A stretch of 16,569 nucleotides of DNA from an uncultured Methylococcaceae bacterium (GCA_903903765.1 CAIVAH010000014.1:1-16569); one strand, 5' to 3'; positions 7,985 through 16,084 are shown, counted from the stretch's first letter. Notes: a model not told the origin generated them from the letters alone. Numbers and translations are program-made.

Positions 7985-8094
7985 GGTAACCGAATCAGCC
8001 ACATCCCGGCACACGAATCTGCTGCTACCGTTGCTTCCTTCCGGACCTGGCGGGGTTTACAGCGTATCGTTGCGAGAGGACCGACTCGATCACC
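7985..8094 (-). ncRNA. ffs: 4.5S RNA (bacterial signal recognition particle RNA)
   Basis: The minus strand holds the invariant SRP RNA apical core, GGTCCGGAAGGAAGCA followed by CAGCAGA and GTGTGCCGGGATGT, so this is the 4.5S RNA that binds Ffh and its receptor for co-translational membrane targeting. The ends were set by pairing. The 16 bases from 8094 (GGTGATCGAGTCGGTC) pair fully, counting G-U, with GGCTGATTCGGTTACC ending at 7985. The resulting RNA of about 110 nt is close to the 114 nt of E. coli; a few more bases may extend the 3' end. It lies between spoT and dnaX, upstream of dnaX on the same strand. No terminator follows, so read-through into dnaX is likely. Confidence 0.95.
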
Positions 8095-8100
8095 ATTATG

Positions 8101-8121
8101 TTTTAGCGTGTTCAGCTAAAA
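8101..8121 (-). other. Hairpin in the predicted 4.5S RNA leader
   Basis: TTTTAGC (8101-8107) and GCTAAAA (8115-8121) form a perfect 7-base inverted repeat around a 7-base loop. It lies between the mature ffs 5' end (8094) and the predicted transcription start (about 8121), so it would fold in the leader that is removed on maturation. It lacks a following U-tract and is a poor terminator for spoT. Confidence 0.5.
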
Positions 8122-8127
8122 AACAGT

Positions 8128-8156
8128 ATTATCGTTTAAACTTGAGATTAATACAA
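8128..8156 (-). promoter_or_regulatory. Sigma70-like promoter of ffs
   Basis: Reading the minus strand, TTGTAT (8156-8151) and GATAAT (8133-8128) are separated by exactly 17 bases, a good sigma70 arrangement. Transcription would start near 8121, about 27 bases before the mature 4.5S RNA. E. coli 4.5S RNA is also made with a 5' leader of roughly this size that RNase P removes. The promoter starts right after the spoT stop codon, letting ffs and perhaps dnaX-ybaB-recR-hinT be expressed apart from rpoZ-spoT. Confidence 0.6.
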
Positions 8157-8167
8157 GGAAATTAAAC

Positions 8168-10342
8168 TTAACCTTTAACTCGAGTGATTTTCATTACGAT
8201 AGATAGCTCTTTTAAACGTCTTATTACTTTTGCTAAATGGATACGATCATTCACCGTTAGCGTAATTAAATCAACACAAACTCTATCATCTTGATCAACT
8301 ACGGTCACATTTTCAATATTAGAACCGTGGTTAGAAATGGTAGACGCTATGGTTGCAAGAGCGCCACGTTGATTGAGTATTTCAATTCGGATTTCGGTAG
8401 GAAAATCCCCTTCAACATCTTTACACCATTCAACATCCAGCCAGTTAGTGTGTTTTTTTCTAACTACCGTATGATTGCGACATTCATGATGATGAACAAC
8501 AATGCCCTTGCCGGGGTTAAAGTATCCAATAATAGAGTCTCCAGGAATTGGTCGACAGCATTTAGCTAAAGTGATGACCATGCCTTCAGTGCCCTTAATA
8601 ATTAAAGGGCTTTGTTGGGTTCTCTCATTACTATCTAATTTGATATTAGCATTAATATCAACTTGCATTAGTCTCTTAGCGATTAAGAAGGGCATTTTAT
8701 TTCCAAGACCAATATCTTCTAATAACTCATCCATTGTGGACATATTCATTACTTTTAATAAAGTTAGAATACGAGTTTGTTCAATGCTTTCTAGTTGAAC
8801 ATGTAATGTATGCAGTTCTTTTTCTAATAATCTGTGGCCTAAACTAATAGCTTCTTGTTGTTTAAAATGTTTAAGGTGATTTCTAATGCAAGATCTTGCT
8901 TTAACTGTCGTGACATAATTTAGCCAAAGCGCATTAGGCCTAGCCCAGGGTGCGGTGATGATTTCAACCGTCATGCCGTTTTCTAATTTTGTTTGTAACG
9001 GTACGAGTTGTTTATCTATACGAGCGGAAACACAGGCATTTCCGATATCGGTATGAACTGCATATGCGAAATCGATAATTGTTGCCCCGCGTGGTATCTT
9101 TATAATGCCGCCTTTAGGGGTGAAAACAAAAACCTCTTGGGGAAACAAATCAATTTTTAAATTATCGATAAACTCCAGTGAATCACCGGCAGTTTTTTGG
9201 ATTTCTAGTAAATCTCTTAACCATTCATTGGCGCGGGCTTGAAATTTTTCGGTTTTATCTTCATCTGATTTATATAACCAGTGTGCGGCAATACCTGATT
9301 CTGCCATACGATGCATTTCATGGGTTCGGATTTGAATTTCAATTGGCGCACCGTACGGGCCAATGACAATAGTGTGCAGTGATTGATAACCGTTGGCCTT
9401 AGGTAGTGCAATGTAATCTTTAAAGCGTCCTGGAATCGGTTTATAAAGATTATGGATAACGCCTAGGGCGCGATAACAAGTGTCTACATTGTCACAAAAA
9501 ATTCGAAAGGCATAAAGATCAAAAATGGCTGATAAAGACAGTTTTTTTTGAACCATTTTTTGATAGATGCTATAGATATTCTTTTCTCTGCCCGACACTT
9601 CATAATGAAGTTCTGCTTGTTCTAGGCGATTTTTTATGGTGTCTTCGATGGTATCAATAATTTTGCTGCGATTACCCCGCGCCTTTTTTATAGCATGGGA
9701 TAAAACTTTATGCCGTGTAGGATACATGGCTTGGAAGCTAAGTTCTTCTAGTTTATGGCGAATTTTGCTCATGCCTAAGCGATTTGCTATAGGTCCATAA
9801 ATATCAAGTGTTTCACGGGCTATTCGGCGCTTTTTTTCCGCAGGCATAACACCCAGTGTTTGCATATTATGCAAACGATCGGCCAATTTAACTAAGATTA
9901 CCCGTAAATCTTTACCCATCGCGAGGAACATTTTTCGCACATTTTCTGCTTGTGCTTCTGCTCGCGTTTGTGATCTGCCATCAATTTTGGTAAGTTTTGT
10001 AACACCATCGACTAAGTCAGCGACTTCTTGACTAAATTGTCTTGCGAGTTCTTTTTTAGTGACAGGGGTGTCTTCGATGACATCATGTAAGATAGCAGCC
10101 ATAATGCCGCTAGCATCCATGTGCATTTCTGCAAGTAATATTGCCACAGAGACCGGGTGGCAGATATAGGCTTCTCCGCTTTTACGGAATTGTCCAGTGT
10201 GTGCATCCGCACCAAATTCATAGGCACGGACGCAATTTTTGATTTGATCTTCGTCTAAATAACCGGACAGAATCAGACATAGTTTTCGTATCAGTTCGTC
10301 TTGCGGTCGAGTTGAAACAACATCGTCGGCTATTATCGACAT
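8168..10342 (-). CDS. spoT: Bifunctional (p)ppGpp synthetase/hydrolase SpoT
   Basis: This is the stringent-response enzyme that makes and degrades (p)ppGpp in the cytoplasm. The 724 residues show an intact HD hydrolase domain (CHPVSVAILLAEM with His62; ILHDVIEDT with His86-Asp87; VKLADRLHNM at 151-160). They also show a synthetase domain with YEVSGREKNIYSIYQK, DLYAFRI and RFKDYIALPKANGYQSLHT (306-324). The RFKD form is that of bifunctional enzymes rather than RelA's acidic EXDD. A TGS domain (about 403-465), the conserved CCRPIPGD zinc-finger region (Cys595, Cys596) and a C-terminal ACT domain follow. Both activities should therefore be present. It starts 13 bases after rpoZ, as in E. coli where rpoZ and spoT are adjacent. 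No clear Shine-Dalgarno is seen. Confidence 0.95.
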   Translation of the reverse strand: MSIIADDVVSTRPQDELIRKLCLILSGYLDEDQIKNCVRAYEFGADAHTGQFRKSGEAYICHPVSVAILLAEMHMDASGIMAAILHDVIEDTPVTKKELARQFSQEVADLVDGVTKLTKIDGRSQTRAEAQAENVRKMFLAMGKDLRVILVKLADRLHNMQTLGVMPAEKKRRIARETLDIYGPIANRLGMSKIRHKLEELSFQAMYPTRHKVLSHAIKKARGNRSKIIDTIEDTIKNRLEQAELHYEVSGREKNIYSIYQKMVQKKLSLSAIFDLYAFRIFCDNVDTCYRALGVIHNLYKPIPGRFKDYIALPKANGYQSLHTIVIGPYGAPIEIQIRTHEMHRMAESGIAAHWLYKSDEDKTEKFQARANEWLRDLLEIQKTAGDSLEFIDNLKIDLFPQEVFVFTPKGGIIKIPRGATIIDFAYAVHTDIGNACVSARIDKQLVPLQTKLENGMTVEIITAPWARPNALWLNYVTTVKARSCIRNHLKHFKQQEAISLGHRLLEKELHTLHVQLESIEQTRILTLLKVMNMSTMDELLEDIGLGNKMPFLIAKRLMQVDINANIKLDSNERTQQSPLIIKGTEGMVITLAKCCRPIPGDSIIGYFNPGKGIVVHHHECRNHTVVRKKHTNWLDVEWCKDVEGDFPTEIRIEILNQRGALATIASTISNHGSNIENVTVVDQDDRVCVDLITLTVNDRIHLAKVIRRLKELSIVMKITRVKG

Positions 10343-10355
10343 AGGCGGAAATTAT

Positions 10356-10595
10356 TTAGAACATTGCGTTATGGTCGTGCGCTTCACCAACGCGATGTAG
10401 AATGGCAATGTTTTCAACGGTAACGTGACCAGCAGCAATTTCTCGTAACGCGACAACAGTGTCCTTATCTTTGCCTCTTGGTACAAATTCGGTTGCACCG
10501 TGACTTAATTGACGAGCTCTGGTGCTTGCCAACAAAACCAATTTAAAACGGTTTTCTACATTTTCTAAACAATCTTCAATTGTAACTCTAGCCAT
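10356..10595 (-). CDS. rpoZ: RNA polymerase subunit omega
   Basis: Omega is the small subunit that helps RNA polymerase beta' fold and assemble, and it forms part of one ppGpp site. The 79-aa product begins [20 protein letters not shown] and contains the conserved [12 protein letters not shown] and REIAAGHV segments. The frame is open up to an ATG at 10691, but the additional 32 residues do not belong to the family. The ATG at 10595 gives the canonical N-terminus and follows AGGTTGG by a few bases. It sits directly before spoT, linking the ppGpp target to the ppGpp enzyme. gmk, its usual upstream partner in E. coli, is absent here and pgk lies there instead. Confidence 0.95.
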   Translation of the reverse strand: MARVTIEDCLENVENRFKLVLLASTRARQLSHGATEFVPRGKDKDTVVALREIAAGHVTVENIAILHRVGEAHDHNAMF

Positions 10596-10614
10596 TATCC
10601 AACCTAATATAAGT

Positions 10615-10644
10615 AAAAAGCACTCAGCCCTTAAAACAGGCTGA
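10615..10644 (-). terminator. Terminator-like hairpin between pgk and rpoZ
   Basis: On the minus strand TCAGCC and GGCTGA form a 6-base GC-rich stem (10644-10639 / 10629-10624) with a 9-base loop. GTGC and then five T (10619-10615) follow. The stem is short and the T run is offset, so it is a weak terminator at best. If rpoZ starts transcription near 10656, this hairpin lies in its leader and could instead act as an attenuator. Confidence 0.35.
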
Positions 10645-10662
10645 AAAAATTCATTCCCGTAC

Positions 10663-10691
10663 AGAGTACAAGTAATAGTGCATAAGGTCAA
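10663..10691 (-). promoter_or_regulatory. Possible promoter of rpoZ-spoT
   Basis: On the minus strand TTGACC (10691-10686, five of six to the -35 consensus) is followed after 17 bases by TACTCT (10668-10663, only three of six to the -10). Spacing and position suit rpoZ, but the -10 is weak, so the call is tentative. Confidence 0.35.
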
Positions 10692-10709
10692 GGTTCAAAC
10701 ATTATGCAC
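10678..10709. repeat. Inverted repeat between pgk and rpoZ
   Basis: Perfect 8-base arms GTGCATAA (10678-10685) and TTATGCAC (10702-10709) flank 16 bases. It lies just after the pgk stop, has no U-tract, and overlaps the proposed rpoZ -35 box. It could be an RNA-end stabilising hairpin of pgk or an operator for rpoZ. Confidence 0.45.
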
Positions 10710-10720
10710 TTTAGCTTGAT

Positions 10721-11893
10721 TTAGCCTCTTGATTTTAGTATGGCAACGGCAGGTAATTCTTTACCCTCTAGGAATTCTAAAAATGCTCCACCTCCAGTTG
10801 AGGTATATGAAACATCATCATTAATACCATATTTGTCAATTGCAGCTAAAGTATCTCCGCCGCCAGCAATTGAAAATGCACTGCTATCAGCAATAGCTTT
10901 AGACAAAGATTGGGTGCCGTGGCTAAATTGTTCAATTTCAAAGACGCCAACGGGTCCATTCCAAACGATAGTGCCAGCAGATTTTAAGATTTCAGCATAT
11001 TGTTTAGCAGTATCAGGGCCAATATCTAGGATAAGATCATCATCTTCTACGTCGGTTACTTTTTTAATAGTAGCTTCCGCGGTATCTGAAAATTCTTTTG
11101 CACAGACTACATCAACTGGAATAGGAATATCAGAGCCAGCCTTTTTAGCGGCAGCGATTAAGCTTTGTGCTTCTTCAATTAAGTCAGCTTCATAAAGCGA
11201 TTTTCCAACGGAATAGCCCATTGCAGCAATAAAAGTATTTGCAATCCCACCACCGACAATTAATTGATCAACTTTTTCTGATAATGATTTTAACACTGTT
11301 AATTTAGTAGAAACCTTAGATCCACCTACAATAGCAACTAATGGTTTAGTTGGCGTTTCTAATGCTTTGCCTAAAGCATCTAGTTCATTTCCTAATAATG
11401 GGCCAGCGCAAGCGATTGGCGCATATTTAGCAACACTATGTGTTGAAGCTTGTGCTCTATGAGCAGTTCCAAAAGCATCCATTACAAATACATCACAAAG
11501 TGCGGCCATTTTTTGACCTAGTTCATCGCTGTTCTTTTCTTCACCAACATTAAAACGGACATTTTCACAAAGTACCACTTCACCTGGTGCAATAGTGATG
11601 CCTTCTAACCAATCTTTTTCTAATCTAACTGGTTTGCCTAAAAGCGTTGCTAAGCGCTCCGCAACGGGCTTCAAAGAAGATTCATCATCATACTGACCTT
11701 CAACAGGACGACCTAGGTGAGAAAGTAGGATAACGGCTGCCCCTTTAGCTAAGGCTTGTTCGATAGTAGGCACACTCGCTTGAATTCTTAAATCACTGGT
11801 CACTTGACCATTTTTAACTGGTACGTTTAAATCTTGACGTATTAATACTCTTTTTCCTGATAAATCAAGATCTACCATTCGTTTAATTGACAT
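10721..11893 (-). CDS. pgk: Phosphoglycerate kinase
   Basis: The enzyme transfers phosphate between 1,3-bisphosphoglycerate and ADP in the cytoplasm, in glycolysis, gluconeogenesis or carbon fixation. The 390-aa length is normal (E. coli 387). Visible marks are [14 protein letters not shown] (16-29, substrate loop), LSHLGRP (57-63), a lysine-rich hinge with [12 protein letters not shown], the nucleotide-binding WNGPVGVFE, and [10 protein letters not shown] with [13 protein letters not shown] near the C-terminus. The start has GAGAG about eight bases upstream. It is often clustered with gap, pyk or fba, but none of these is in the window; the upstream neighbour is a peroxiredoxin-like gene in the same direction, 93 bases away. 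Confidence 0.97.
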   Translation of the reverse strand: MSIKRMVDLDLSGKRVLIRQDLNVPVKNGQVTSDLRIQASVPTIEQALAKGAAVILLSHLGRPVEGQYDDESSLKPVAERLATLLGKPVRLEKDWLEGITIAPGEVVLCENVRFNVGEEKNSDELGQKMAALCDVFVMDAFGTAHRAQASTHSVAKYAPIACAGPLLGNELDALGKALETPTKPLVAIVGGSKVSTKLTVLKSLSEKVDQLIVGGGIANTFIAAMGYSVGKSLYEADLIEEAQSLIAAAKKAGSDIPIPVDVVCAKEFSDTAEATIKKVTDVEDDDLILDIGPDTAKQYAEILKSAGTIVWNGPVGVFEIEQFSHGTQSLSKAIADSSAFSIAGGGDTLAAIDKYGINDDVSYTSTGGGAFLEFLEGKELPAVAILKSRG

Positions 11894-11986
11894 ATTTAAG
11901 CTCTCTTTAGGTTTGTTAATGATATTGTGAATAGGGATAAAGCATACGGTGCTTATAAAAACTAGTGAATGCTATAGTATAAAAAT

Positions 11987-12556
11987 TTAATCAGGCTGAG
12001 CGGCTTTTTTCCATTTGATTGAGCAACCAATGCTAGGGGTTTGATCAGTTGGGCCATTTCCAGTTTCGGCAACTAACTTCATTGCTTCGAATAACTCTCG
12101 ATGTGTGTCTGTTATTTCGGTATTTCTGCCGGTAGCGTCAAGTCTGCCTCTGTACTGTAATTCGTAGTGATTGTTGTAACCAAAAAAATCAGGTGTGCAA
12201 ATCGCGCCAAAGGCACGTGCAATATCTTGGGTATCATCGAGTAAGTAAGGGAAACTGTAGTTGTTGTTTTCGCTAACTAATTGCATGTTTTCAAATGCGT
12301 CTTCTGGGTATTCAATGGTATCGTTTGGCATGATGGCTACGCAATTAATACCCAAGGCTTTGAGCTCGTTAGTATCTCTGATTAAGCGGTTTTGAACTGC
12401 TTTAACATAGGGACAATGATTAGATATAAACATTACTAATAGTCCTTTTTCACCCATGCAGTCTTTCAATGACCAAAAATTGTTGTCCACTCCTAAAAGA
12501 TTGAACTCAGGTGCTTTTAAGCCAAATTCGCAGACAGGTGTTGTTAATGTTACCAT
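11987..12556 (-). CDS. Peroxiredoxin-like thioredoxin-fold protein (PRX_like1 type)
   Basis: This 189-aa protein has a thioredoxin fold of the AhpC/TSA-related PRX_like1 group, whose members probably act in thiol redox chemistry; the precise substrate is unknown. The marks are LLVMFISNHCPYVK (39-52) with Cys48 in place of a CxxC pair, the conserved GAICTPDFFGY (Cys120), YRGRLD, and the C-terminal TPSIGCSIKWK (Cys178). No signal peptide is seen, so it should be cytoplasmic, unlike secreted ResA/TlpA proteins. A good Shine-Dalgarno (AAGGT, about six bases before ATG) supports the start. It follows zapE by 43 bases on the same strand and precedes pgk, so the three may be partly co-transcribed. 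Confidence 0.85.
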   Translation of the reverse strand: MVTLTTPVCEFGLKAPEFNLLGVDNNFWSLKDCMGEKGLLVMFISNHCPYVKAVQNRLIRDTNELKALGINCVAIMPNDTIEYPEDAFENMQLVSENNNYSFPYLLDDTQDIARAFGAICTPDFFGYNNHYELQYRGRLDATGRNTEITDTHRELFEAMKLVAETGNGPTDQTPSIGCSIKWKKAAQPD

Positions 12557-12599
12557 CGTGTTACCTTGATTTTTGTAGAGTTATATAGATTAATGGGGT

Positions 12600-13733
12600 T
12601 TATGTTAAATAATGTTGCGTTTGCATTTCTATGAGTCTTGATATAGTGCGCTTAAATTCGAATGAACCATCACCTTCAAGATATAAATCTTCCGCCGGCG
12701 TTTCCGCACTACAGATTAATTTTACATTATGTTCATACAGAGCATCAATTAAACTCATAAAGCGTTTTGCTTCATTACGATATTCATAAGACATTTTTGG
12801 AATGTTAGCCATTATTAAATAGTTAAATTGTTGAGCCATTTCGCAATAGTCATTACTGCCCAGTGGTTGTTCACAAAGTTCATTGAAGCTAGTAAGTGCA
12901 ATGTTTTGGTATGCCGATCTTATTGTGGTTGTACGACCTAATAAACTGAATTGGTATGGAATAATGGCGGCATTTTGGGTTAGTTGTGCATAAGCGTTAT
13001 TGATAAACTGATCAGAAGCTTTACCCAAAGGGAAGAAGTATACTGGTTGAGTCGATCTAAGATACGATAAACGATAGTCTGTTGGGGTGTCTAGCGCGAT
13101 TATTTTAACGTGGCCTTGAAGGAGTTCAGTGAATTTTGAAAATTGCGCTTTTTGTATGCCTCCTTGGTAAAGATCGTTGGGGTGTCGATTTGAGGTAATT
13201 ACAATAGTTATATTCAGCTTTATTAGTTGGCTAAATAAGCGTTCTAATATCATGGCGTCCGCAATATCGGTTACATAAAACTCATCTATGCAGAGTAATT
13301 TGATTTCTGAACTTAGCTTATTGGCAAAAGTAGCTAATGTTTCAGTTTTTTTGTGTTGAGAACTGACGTGAAGATAGGCATGTATCTGTGAAATAAACTT
13401 ACTGTAGTGAAAACGGGCTTTCATTTTGATTGGACAGGCTTCATAAAACAGGTTCATCAACATCGATTTACCTCGACCTACATCACCATAAATGTACAAG
13501 CTTGGATTTTTAGGGAGAGGGTTGGACATTCTGCGCCAAGCTGGTTTTTGATAATACAACTGCAACCGTATCAGATTGTCTAGCGTATTCTGTAGTTCGG
13601 TAATGGTAATAAGTTGTAGATTGTCGAATTTTATGCGCTTTTCATGACACCATTGATGATAGATGTTTTTTAAAAAATCAGGGTTGTAGGGTTGATTGGC
13701 GCCAGTATCTTTATCTAAAATTCTTTTATGCAT
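12600..13733 (-). CDS. zapE: AFG1-family ATPase, ZapE-like
   Basis: This 377-aa P-loop ATPase is of the AFG1/ZapE family; ZapE acts at the late division ring in E. coli, and the mitochondrial AFG1 relatives assist protein quality control. It has Walker A GDVGRGKS (83-90), Walker B LLCIDEF (146-152) followed by the signature YVTDIADAMILERLF, the TSNRHPNDLYQGGIQ segment, and the C-terminal RNEAKRFMSLIDALYEHNVKL followed by FEFKRTISRLIEMQTQHYL. The region around LCEQPLGSNDY resembles the form common in alphaproteobacterial and mitochondrial members, so exact equivalence to E. coli ZapE is inferred. It is divergent from lpxC; its likely promoter overlaps an inverted repeat. Confidence 0.85.
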   Translation of the reverse strand: MHKRILDKDTGANQPYNPDFLKNIYHQWCHEKRIKFDNLQLITITELQNTLDNLIRLQLYYQKPAWRRMSNPLPKNPSLYIYGDVGRGKSMLMNLFYEACPIKMKARFHYSKFISQIHAYLHVSSQHKKTETLATFANKLSSEIKLLCIDEFYVTDIADAMILERLFSQLIKLNITIVITSNRHPNDLYQGGIQKAQFSKFTELLQGHVKIIALDTPTDYRLSYLRSTQPVYFFPLGKASDQFINNAYAQLTQNAAIIPYQFSLLGRTTTIRSAYQNIALTSFNELCEQPLGSNDYCEMAQQFNYLIMANIPKMSYEYRNEAKRFMSLIDALYEHNVKLICSAETPAEDLYLEGDGSFEFKRTISRLIEMQTQHYLT

Positions 13734-13765
13734 ATTAACTAGGTTTGTGCAGGAGAACTTTAGAC

Positions 13766-13797
13766 TAGCATTATTTGCATTAATAATGCTATATCAA
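13766..13797 (-). promoter_or_regulatory. Possible zapE promoter overlapping a 26-base inverted repeat
   Basis: Perfect 10-base arms TAGCATTATT (13766-13775) and AATAATGCTA (13782-13791) flank six bases. On the minus strand TTGATA (13797-13792) and AATAAT (13775-13770), 16 bases apart, form a plausible sigma70 promoter for zapE. The repeat fills the promoter spacer, the usual place for an operator. Confidence 0.5.
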
Positions 13798-13834
13798 ATT
13801 CTTAAATATCAGTCACTAACCCCTATTGAATACT

Positions 13835-13857
13835 TTTTAACAGTACTGTGTTAAAAT
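13835..13857 (+). promoter_or_regulatory. Extended -10 promoter of lpxC within an inverted repeat
   Basis: TGTTAAAAT (13849-13857) fits the extended -10 form TGnTATAAT with one mismatch, and would start transcription near 13864, 30 bases before lpxC. TTTTAACA (13835-13842) and TGTTAAAA (13849-13856) are perfect 8-base arms around GTACTG, so the -10 sits in an inverted repeat. A TTGAAT lies 20 bases upstream of the -10, too far for a standard -35. Confidence 0.5.
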
Positions 13858-13893
13858 TTTGCACTTTTAGACTTTCTTGGCCTCATTGACTAC

Positions 13894-14817
13894 ATGATTA
13901 AACAGCGAACTTTAAAAAATACGATACGAGCCACAGGGGTAGGTCTCCATACAGGAGAAAAAGTATATTTAACCATACGGCCTGCCGAAGTAAATTCTGG
14001 GATTATATTTCGTAGAGTAGATTTAACCGAGCCTGTAATCATTAAAGCGACACCCAGAAACGTTGGTGAAACAGTGCTTTCGACTACTCTTGTTGCAGGT
14101 GATGTAAAAATTTCTACAATAGAACACTTATTGTCCGCTTTTGCCGGTTTAGGCATAGATAATGCGATTATTGATGTTAGTGCAGCAGAAGTTCCAATTA
14201 TGGATGGCAGTGCAGGGCCTTTTGTGTTTTTATTACAATCTGCTGGTGTTGATGAACAAGATTGTCCAAAACAATATATTAGAATTAAACGTCCTATTAA
14301 AGTTCAGGATGGAGATAAGTGGGCATCTTTTGAGCCATTTGAAGGTTTTAAGGTCACGTTTACTATAGATTTTGAACATCCAGCCTTTGAAGATCATCTT
14401 AAAACAGCTACTATGGATTTTTCATCGACTACTTTTGTTAAAGAAGTAAGTAGAGCTAGAACTTTTGGCTTTATGAAAGATATTGATATGTTAAGAGAAA
14501 ATAACTTAGCCTTAGGCGGAAGTTTAGATAACGCGATTGTGGTAGATGAAGATAAAGTATTGAATGAAGATGGTTTACGATGTGCGGATGAATTTGTAAA
14601 GCACAAGATTCTAGATGCTATTGGCGATTTGTATTTACTAGGACATAGTTTAATAGGTCAATTTACCGGTTATAAGTCTGGACATGGTTTAAATAATAAA
14701 CTGCTCAGAGCTTTATTAGACGATACAGAATCATGGGAAATGGTGACGTTTTCAGATGATGAAGTAGCCCCCATCTCTTTTATGCGCTCAGCTGAATCGC
14801 CAAGAACGGCTGAATAA
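13894..14817 (+). CDS. lpxC: UDP-3-O-acyl-N-acetylglucosamine deacetylase LpxC
   Basis: LpxC catalyses the committed step of lipid A synthesis, a zinc-dependent deacetylation in the cytoplasm, and shows that the cell has a lipopolysaccharide outer membrane. The 307-aa product begins [23 protein letters not shown], nearly the E. coli start. The metal and catalytic residues are visible: Glu77-His78 in STIEHLLSA, His237 and Asp241 in [10 protein letters not shown], and His264 in SGHGLNNKL. The ATG lacks a clear Shine-Dalgarno. In many gammaproteobacteria lpxC ends the ftsQAZ cell-wall cluster; here it stands alone, divergent from zapE and convergent with a LuxR-type regulator 32 bases downstream. 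Confidence 0.97.
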   Translation: MIKQRTLKNTIRATGVGLHTGEKVYLTIRPAEVNSGIIFRRVDLTEPVIIKATPRNVGETVLSTTLVAGDVKISTIEHLLSAFAGLGIDNAIIDVSAAEVPIMDGSAGPFVFLLQSAGVDEQDCPKQYIRIKRPIKVQDGDKWASFEPFEGFKVTFTIDFEHPAFEDHLKTATMDFSSTTFVKEVSRARTFGFMKDIDMLRENNLALGGSLDNAIVVDEDKVLNEDGLRCADEFVKHKILDAIGDLYLLGHSLIGQFTGYKSGHGLNNKLLRALLDDTESWEMVTFSDDEVAPISFMRSAESPRTAE

Positions 14818-14849
14818 GCAGAAAATATCAGTAGTGGCTCTTGGATTGA

Positions 14850-15905
14850 TTAATCTTTAAGAGGGGGTAGTTTATTTAGTAAGGCAACGAACTCAGTTTG
14901 TCTGTGGGTATTTGTTTTACTTAATAAATTTTTGATGTGTGTTCTAACTGTTGACATAGAAAGCCCAGATTCCTGAGCGTATTCTTCGGGAGATTCACCT
15001 AATAAAATAGCGGATGCTGCCTTTGTTTCTGACGCTGAAAAATTATATAGTTTACTGAATAACTCAAGACGAGTTTGGCTATGAGTTTTGTCTGGTTTTA
15101 AGATATGTAACATCGCTAAGTTTGTTTCCAAATCAGGAAGATTTAAAACTTGAGATGGTAACGGTGTTACATAGATTTGCCAAGGATCTACGGTAGTTAA
15201 TGTCATTGCCCCACTGGATTTACTCGGACTTGTGGCATTTAAGAGTAATTGGTCTAATGTTTTTTTATCATTAAGTTGCGTAGTTGTTAAATATCCAAAA
15301 TTGTTACTCAAGTTACTATCAATGATTTGTAGTGTTTGAGTAGCTTCATCATTAAGATGCATAATCTTGCCTTGCCAATCAACAATCAAAATTGGAAATT
15401 TAATTGCATCAATAGCCAAGGTGTTTATCTTAACTTGCGTTGTTAAAGAGTAATGCTTTTTTTGAAGTTCCAGTACTCTTTTTAAATGATCTTTTAAAAG
15501 ATTAACATGTAGGGTAAATTTTGAGTGTTCCCACTTATCCATTAATAGTGGTGCGCCATAATTTATAAAAAACGCTTGGTAAAACTTATTATGATCAGTC
15601 GAATAAGGCGATTGGTTAAAAGTGTAAGAAATGCCTTTTAGGGTTGTATTGCTTGCGTTACTAAGATTCTGATCTTGATTCATATAAAACTTACTATATT
15701 CATTAATCATTTGATCAGAAAACTCCATACCTGCTACTACGCTGTTAATTAAGGTATGGTTGACATTATCAAGCATGTTGTTTGAAGATTTAATATCATT
15801 CGCAAAATATCCACATATCTCAATTGCTTCTCTCCAGCGAGATGGCTCAAGTATTGCGTCATAAAGCACAATAATTAAATAATCCAGTAATTCGTCATCT
15901 GTCAT
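14850..15905 (-). CDS. PAS/LuxR-type helix-turn-helix transcriptional regulator
   Basis: This 351-aa protein has a C-terminal LuxR-type helix-turn-helix (about 283-345: FSASETKAASAILLGESPEEYAQ, then GLSMSTVRTHIKNLLSKT, as in GerE/LuxR domains). Before it, about residues 165-250 (FPILIVDWQGKIMHLNDEA...) look like a PAS-type sensor module, joined to the N-terminal part by a helical LKRVLELQKKHYSL stretch. The N-terminal 150 residues begin LLDYLIIVLYDAILEPSRWREAIE, a pattern common in this regulator group, but I recognise no ligand pocket and no acyl-homoserine-lactone domain. It should be a cytoplasmic DNA-binding protein. It is divergent from the RTX gene at the right edge across about 300 bases with two palindromes, so control of that gene or of itself is plausible but inferred. 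Confidence 0.85.
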   Translation of the reverse strand: MTDDELLDYLIIVLYDAILEPSRWREAIEICGYFANDIKSSNNMLDNVNHTLINSVVAGMEFSDQMINEYSKFYMNQDQNLSNASNTTLKGISYTFNQSPYSTDHNKFYQAFFINYGAPLLMDKWEHSKFTLHVNLLKDHLKRVLELQKKHYSLTTQVKINTLAIDAIKFPILIVDWQGKIMHLNDEATQTLQIIDSNLSNNFGYLTTTQLNDKKTLDQLLLNATSPSKSSGAMTLTTVDPWQIYVTPLPSQVLNLPDLETNLAMLHILKPDKTHSQTRLELFSKLYNFSASETKAASAILLGESPEEYAQESGLSMSTVRTHIKNLLSKTNTHRQTEFVALLNKLPPLKD

Positions 15906-16063
15906 AGTTATAAAATCTACAGGACTATAAATATATAAATTATAGCTCAGTAATTTAATGATTAAAAATTATAAAATTAATTTGAATTGAGTTAATTATA
16001 TAAAAATTTGTGCCGGACTGCGTTATGTATTGACAAATATTGGAGCGTTCAAGGTTTAGTAGT

Positions 16064-16084
16064 AATAAATTTGTTAAATTTATT
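16064..16084. repeat. Perfect inverted repeat, 9-base arms
   Basis: AATAAATTT (16064-16072) and AAATTTATT (16076-16084) are perfect reverse complements around GTT. Because it is all A/T apart from the spacer G, chance or AT bias is a serious alternative to an operator. Confidence 0.5.

Noticed and set aside
7914..8165. Plus-strand open frame of 83 codons over the dnaX start and the 4.5S RNA
   Set aside because: It is antisense to ffs and dnaX, and its composition follows the RNA gene; no family resemblance.
10678..10709. GGTTCAAAC resembling a tRNA T-loop inside a stem
   Set aside because: The rest of a cloverleaf (acceptor stem, anticodon arm, D arm) cannot be built around it.
10740..11195. 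Plus-strand open frame of 151 codons inside pgk
   Set aside because: It is the antisense shadow of a highly conserved gene.
11987..12556. Classical thioredoxin or ResA with a CxxC site
   Set aside because: The active-site segment is NHCPYV with a single Cys, and there is no signal peptide; PRX_like1 fits better.
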